This document shows, in pieces, positions 5,055 to 8,168 of a stretch of DNA of 8,168 bases. Position numbers and translations under genes: made by a program. Where the stretch lies: positions 1-8,168 of the forward strand of contig UQMO01000076.1 in assembly GCA_900542125.1 (NCBI GenBank), read 5' to 3'. The notes below the pieces were generated by a model. It saw only the letters and a program-made list of their open reading frames with translations. It had not been told where the DNA came from and did not search any database. Source of the stretch: an uncultured Collinsella sp. GTDB taxonomy: Bacteria; Actinomycetota; Coriobacteriia; Coriobacteriales; Coriobacteriaceae. The first letter of the stretch is position 1. Every line of letters begins with the position of its first letter.

Positions 5055-7871
5055 TTATGCCTCACCTCCTTTGGAGTGCTTGCCAAGCGCGGTGGTATCT
5101 CCATCATTTGTGGCTGTGCTGTCGCTGCCCTGAGATTTATGGTGCGAGCCGATATGCGGCAAGCGGCCCGTGGACTGATCGCCGCCCTTGGCACCACGCT
5201 CGCTGGCGTTGAGGCCAAACATGTGGCGGGCGGCAGGAATGGCGGCCGTGTGCTCGCGCATCTCGCGACGCAGGTCCTCATCCGAAAGCGCCGAGATGCG
5301 CATCTGGGTATTGAGGCTCGCGCGGATATATTCGATATTGATAAGCCAGCCGCAGATGGCAATAACCGAGATGATCCAAATGACAAGCAGGATGATCTTG
5401 CCGTTATTGTCGATATCGAGAACCGTCGACAGGACAAAGAGCAGGACCTGAACGCCCACCACGGCGGCAAAACCGCCCTTGATGTAGTACGGGTAGCGAT
5501 GTTCAAAGGCGACCGCATGATCGAGCAGTTCGCGACGGTACGAATCGGAATCGAGCATGACACGCATGGCCGTGCGCAGCGAGTAGCGCTGGCGCGGCAG
5601 GTCGTTGGACTCGCAAATCATCATACCGGTCGTGGAAAGCTGTTTATCAAAGAGCAGGTTAAGGTTGAGCAGCAGCGGACGCAGCTGCAGACCGATAAAG
5701 AGCGCCACGATCAAGAACACGCCCAGAATGCACAGGTTAAACAGGTAGTTGAACGAGTACATGCCGCCGACCGTCTCGCGCAGCAGATTGATGCCGTAGG
5801 TAAAGGGCAGCAGCGGGTGCAGCCACTGGAAGAAGCCTGGCATCATCTCGATGGGGTACATGCCCGACGAACCCGGGATCTGCACGATAACCAGAATGAC
5901 GCCGATAGCCTTGCCGATATGCTTAAACGTGGTGGACAGCGCATAGATGATATTGACGTAGGTGAACGAGATGGCGATGCCGCCCAGCACGAACAGCAGC
6001 GGGCTGACGCACTGCACGCCGATCACCAGATCGCCTACCGTAACGATGATGGCCTGCAACGCGCCCAGGATCACCAGGAGCAACCAGCGGCCAAAGTAGC
6101 CCTGACGCGCGGTAAAGCTGCCGATGCCTTCGCGGTCGACCTCGAGCTTGTAGATGGCGATAAGCACGTAGCCGCCCACCCACAGCGCCAGATTGGTATA
6201 GAACGGGGCAATGCCCGAACCAAAGCTCTTGACCGGGTAAATTGACTTTGAGGTCAGCTCGACCGGAGATGCCATGAAGTCTGCAACATCATCGACGTCG
6301 ACGCCCATCAGGCCGGCCAGCTCGCCCATGGACTCGGAGGTCTGTAGCGCCGCGATGTCGTTGGCGGCGGTTGCGAGCTTGTCCTGGACCTTGGCAAGCG
6401 AGGCATCGGTCTGGGACAGCGTGGTCTTGGCCTGACCGAGCGTGGCGTTGAGTTGCGAAAGTGTACCGCGCGCACTTGCAATAGTAGGCGTGAGGCCAGA
6501 CACGATTCCCGTCAGATCACCCGAGACGGCGGCAAACGAATCAAGTGCGCTCGAGACCTTCGGCAGCGCGTTTTGACCCAGGTCCGTCTGAGCCTGGCCA
6601 AGGTTGGTCGCACCGGTCTGAATTGCATTATTGATAGCGTCGCTGGCACCCGAGACAGCCGCAGCGTCATTCGCCATGGCGCTCGACTGCGCAGACAGAC
6701 CGTCCTTGATGCTCTGAAGCTTTTCATTCTGCTCGCGGAGCAAATCGATGATCGATACAATGCGCGCGTCAATTTCCTTGGAACCTGTCGACGTGTCATT
6801 GACGAGAATTTCCAAGTGCCCGATAACGGCCTTATTGTGGTCGATCGTCGCTTGGAGAGACTCAAGCGAGTTGTCGATACGGGTAGTCGTAGATGCGACC
6901 GTGCCCGTCAGCTTGCCAATCGCAGCGTTTGCGGAGGCTGACGTCTTGGTGAGCGCAAGGCTGCCTTCCGAGAGCGCCTTGGAGAGCGAGGCGACAGAGT
7001 TGCCCGCCGTGGCGCGAGCCTCGCCCAGCAGGTCATTGCCCTGGGAGATCGCCTGCGTCAGCGACGGCGCCTGACCCTGCAGACCGGCAAGTGCCGCATC
7101 TGCCGAGGCAATGGAACCACTCGTCTTATCGATGGCGGCATTCATGTCGCCAATCGAATCACGCACTTCGCCCAACGTATCGGAAGCCTCTGATACCGAA
7201 CCGGCCAACGAATCCTGAGTCTGGGTTGCCTTGTCCTTTAAATCGACTCCGGCATCCTTGGCAATACTGGCAACGGTCTCGCCCACCGTGGAGACAAATT
7301 CCGAGTTGATCTGCTCCTCGATGGTGTTTGCACCGGTGTCGGTAACCTTGGGCGCAATAGCGCTCTTCTTCTCATTGACGTAGTACGTAAGCTTGGGCTG
7401 ATGGTAGTTGCCGTCGAGCATCGAAACCAGGTTATCCGAGAAGTTCTTGGGGACTACGATGGCCGCATAGTACTCACCGCTCTCGACGCCCTCTTTGGCA
7501 TCGGCCGCAGAATCGACGAAGGTCCAGCCCAGCTGATCGTTCTCCTTGAGCTGATCGACGACCTGATCGCCCGCGTTGAGCTCGCCCACCAGGTCGTTTT
7601 GGGTGCCCCGATCGTTGTTGGCGATGGCAATCTTGATGCCCTGGGTGTTTCCGTACGGATCCCAGTTGGCCACGATGTTGTACCAGGCATACAGCGAGGG
7701 AATAACGCACACGCCAAGGGTAACCACCAAGGCGACGGGGTTCACAAGCAGTCGCTTAATGTCGCGCTTAAATATCGCAAAGGAGACCTTTGCATTGGAT
7801 AGTTTGCTGCCGAGACTCACGCTTGGACCATCCATCCTGTCGTTGAATCGAATCGTACTATTGATAACCAT
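5055..7871 (-). CDS. YhgE/Pip-family membrane protein with extra C-terminal membrane domain (about 938 aa), first gene of the pair
   Basis: This is a paralogue of the next gene with the same plan. Counting from ATG 7871, an N-terminal helix lies at about 40-67 and WDPYG at 70-74, with the YhgE N-terminal domain to about 190. A cysteine-free Ser/Ala/Thr/Asp-rich helical region spans 194-520. The five-helix ABC-2-like domain covers about 550-735, with GSSGMYPIEMMPG (667-679) and LLPFTYGIN (687-695). Unlike its partner it continues for about 200 residues: a basic/acidic segment (735-795), two more predicted membrane helices (about 797-817 and 826-845), and a polar tail rich in Gly, Ser, His and Thr ending KGGEA. 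The start is uncertain: TTG 7904, ATG 7871, ATG 7835 and GTG 7820 are all in frame and none has a strong ribosome binding site. GTG 7820 has a weak GGATGG seven bases upstream. Function is unknown; the pairing suggests a heteromeric envelope complex. Confidence 0.9.
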   Translation of the reverse strand: MVINSTIRFNDRMDGPSVSLGSKLSNAKVSFAIFKRDIKRLLVNPVALVVTLGVCVIPSLYAWYNIVANWDPYGNTQGIKIAIANNDRGTQNDLVGELNAGDQVVDQLKENDQLGWTFVDSAADAKEGVESGEYYAAIVVPKNFSDNLVSMLDGNYHQPKLTYYVNEKKSAIAPKVTDTGANTIEEQINSEFVSTVGETVASIAKDAGVDLKDKATQTQDSLAGSVSEASDTLGEVRDSIGDMNAAIDKTSGSIASADAALAGLQGQAPSLTQAISQGNDLLGEARATAGNSVASLSKALSEGSLALTKTSASANAAIGKLTGTVASTTTRIDNSLESLQATIDHNKAVIGHLEILVNDTSTGSKEIDARIVSIIDLLREQNEKLQSIKDGLSAQSSAMANDAAAVSGASDAINNAIQTGATNLGQAQTDLGQNALPKVSSALDSFAAVSGDLTGIVSGLTPTIASARGTLSQLNATLGQAKTTLSQTDASLAKVQDKLATAANDIAALQTSESMGELAGLMGVDVDDVADFMASPVELTSKSIYPVKSFGSGIAPFYTNLALWVGGYVLIAIYKLEVDREGIGSFTARQGYFGRWLLLVILGALQAIIVTVGDLVIGVQCVSPLLFVLGGIAISFTYVNIIYALSTTFKHIGKAIGVILVIVQIPGSSGMYPIEMMPGFFQWLHPLLPFTYGINLLRETVGGMYSFNYLFNLCILGVFLIVALFIGLQLRPLLLNLNLLFDKQLSTTGMMICESNDLPRQRYSLRTAMRVMLDSDSYRRELLDHAVAFEHRYPYYIKGGFAAVVGVQVLLFVLSTVLDIDNNGKIILLVIWIISVIAICGWLINIEYIRASLNTQMRISALSDEDLRREMREHTAAIPAARHMFGLNASERGAKGGDQSTGRLPHIGSHHKSQGSDSTATNDGDTTALGKHSKGGEA
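5062..5071 (-). promoter_or_regulatory. Ribosome binding site of the 729-aa gene, inside the upstream gene
   Basis: The minus strand reads AAGGAGGTGA, a full 10-base complement to the 16S rRNA tail, then seven bases, then ATG at 5054. It overlaps the last codons (KGGEA) of the upstream gene, whose TAA immediately precedes the ATG. Ribosomes finishing the first gene are thus placed to start the second. Confidence 0.93.
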
Positions 7872-7927
7872 TGTACGTAGGCGCTTTAGCGTCTCAGAGC
7901 ACAATGGTATTGAGTTTTGCGGGTAGC

Positions 7928-7933
7928 AATATA
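7928..7933 (-). promoter_or_regulatory. Possible -10 box for the YhgE/Pip pair
   Basis: TATATT on the minus strand lies in an AT-rich stretch and would give a leader of about 50 bases to ATG 7871. No good -35 box stands 16-18 bases upstream; that position is occupied by the GTACA dyad at 7952-7963. The promoter is therefore weak, activator-dependent or misplaced. Confidence 0.3.
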
Positions 7934-7951
7934 CTACGAAGACGAATTAAC

Positions 7952-7966
7952 GTACAGTTGTACAGT
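7952..7966. promoter_or_regulatory. Candidate operator: GTACA dyad and 7-bp direct repeat
   Basis: GTACA (7952-7956) and TGTAC (7959-7963) form a perfect inverted repeat around two bases. The same stretch holds GTACAGT twice (7952-7958 and 7960-7966). It overlaps the expected -35 position of the YhgE/Pip pair. YhgE/Pip genes often sit near TetR-family regulators, and a short palindrome here would suit such a repressor. No regulator gene is inside the window, so this is inference. Confidence 0.35.
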
Positions 7967-8029
7967 ATCTTAAATTCCCGCAGCTCACAAAACCACAACC
8001 CGCACAAATTAGCAATTCAAATAGTCATC

Positions 8030-8069
8030 GGGGACGTTCTTAAACGACTAGTCATTTAAGGACGTCCCC
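8030..8069. repeat. 40-bp near-perfect palindrome (possible REP/MITE-like element)
   Basis: The arms 8030-8049 and 8050-8069 match in inverted orientation at 18 of 20 positions with no spacer. The ends are GGGGACGT and ACGTCCCC and the centre is GACTAGTC. Both mismatches are transitions that keep G-U pairing on one strand (T8038/G8061 and C8045/A8054). Similarity continues outside: TAGTC at 8023-8027 mirrors GACTA at 8073-8077, and ACGACTAGT occurs directly at 8044-8052 and 8071-8079. The tails are not T-rich enough for a normal terminator. It resembles an extragenic palindrome dispersed in genomes, but copy number cannot be seen here. Confidence 0.75.
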
Positions 8070-8168
8070 AACGACTAGTTTTGACCACGGTAACGTCGAT
8101 GTTTTGGCGCAGACAGCGAAAGCCCGCCAGAGCGAGCAAGGTGCCTTGAAACAAGGCGGCATTGACCT
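8070..8168. other. Unassigned window end, no supportable gene
   Basis: All three minus-strand frames are open from the edge for at least 29 codons, ending in or beside the palindrome. One would end in a TAA at 8056-8058, so the C-terminus of a gene beyond the window is possible but unsupported. The segment contains the motif shared with 2831-2845 (here 8092-8106) and a small hairpin GCCTTG-AAA-CAAGGC (8143-8157). This hairpin resembles TGCCTTGAAAGACAAGG at 204-219. The shared pieces favour repeat-derived non-coding DNA. Confidence 0.4.

Noticed and set aside
5016..6245. A 409-codon plus-strand open frame opposite the YhgE/Pip genes
   Set aside because: Its composition is the reverse-complement shadow of helix- and membrane-coding DNA, with repeated Asp/Gln/His/Arg. 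It crosses the junction of two well-supported minus-strand genes.
8030..8079. The 40-bp palindrome as an ordinary intrinsic terminator
   Set aside because: Neither strand has a proper T-run after the stem, and it lies upstream of the gene pair with no supported gene ending into it.
1..8168. CRISPR array, tRNA or rRNA genes
   Set aside because: No regularly spaced direct repeats, no tRNA-like cloverleaf sequence and no conserved rRNA segments were seen on reading both strands.

Overview
The window is a contig end from what looks like a high-GC Gram-positive gut bacterium. Codon choice, strong GGAGG-type ribosome binding sites, and a tandem pair of YhgE/Pip-type envelope proteins fit the Coriobacteriia. 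Collinsella is my best guess, but that is an impression; no rRNA or marker gene is present to settle it. The first 48 bases are not genomic. They are the end of an Illumina P7 primer, an 8-base index and the Nextera transposase adapter, so the contig was not fully trimmed and the genome starts at base 49.

Every gene I can support lies on the minus strand, so the window is best read from right to left. From 8168 to about 7872 is a non-coding region with a 40-bp near-perfect palindrome, a candidate operator dyad and a weak promoter. Next come two adjoining genes for YhgE/Pip-family membrane proteins: a long one (about 938 aa, with an unusual C-terminal extension) and a 729-aa one. The stop codon of the first directly abuts the start codon of the second, and the second gene's ribosome binding site lies inside the first gene's last codons. 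They therefore form a translationally coupled two-gene unit, which ends at a strong terminator near 2736-2768. A single EamA-family (DMT) permease gene follows with its own terminator (1643-1668), then an M20D-family amidohydrolase gene, then the first codons of a major facilitator (MFS) transporter cut off by the adapter. The MFS start appears to carry a one-base frameshift and overlaps a long inverted repeat.

How the genes work together: only the YhgE/Pip pair is clearly a functional unit. Both proteins have the same layout: an N-terminal membrane helix, a large cysteine-free Ala/Ser/Asp-rich helical region outside the cell, and a five-helix ABC-2-like C-terminal membrane domain. They may form a heteromeric envelope or export complex. 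No ATPase is encoded beside them. The amidohydrolase could release amino acids from N-acylated substrates, and the flanking transporters could move substrate or product, but terminators separate the units, so this link is weak. I see no CRISPR array, tRNA, rRNA or insertion-sequence transposase.
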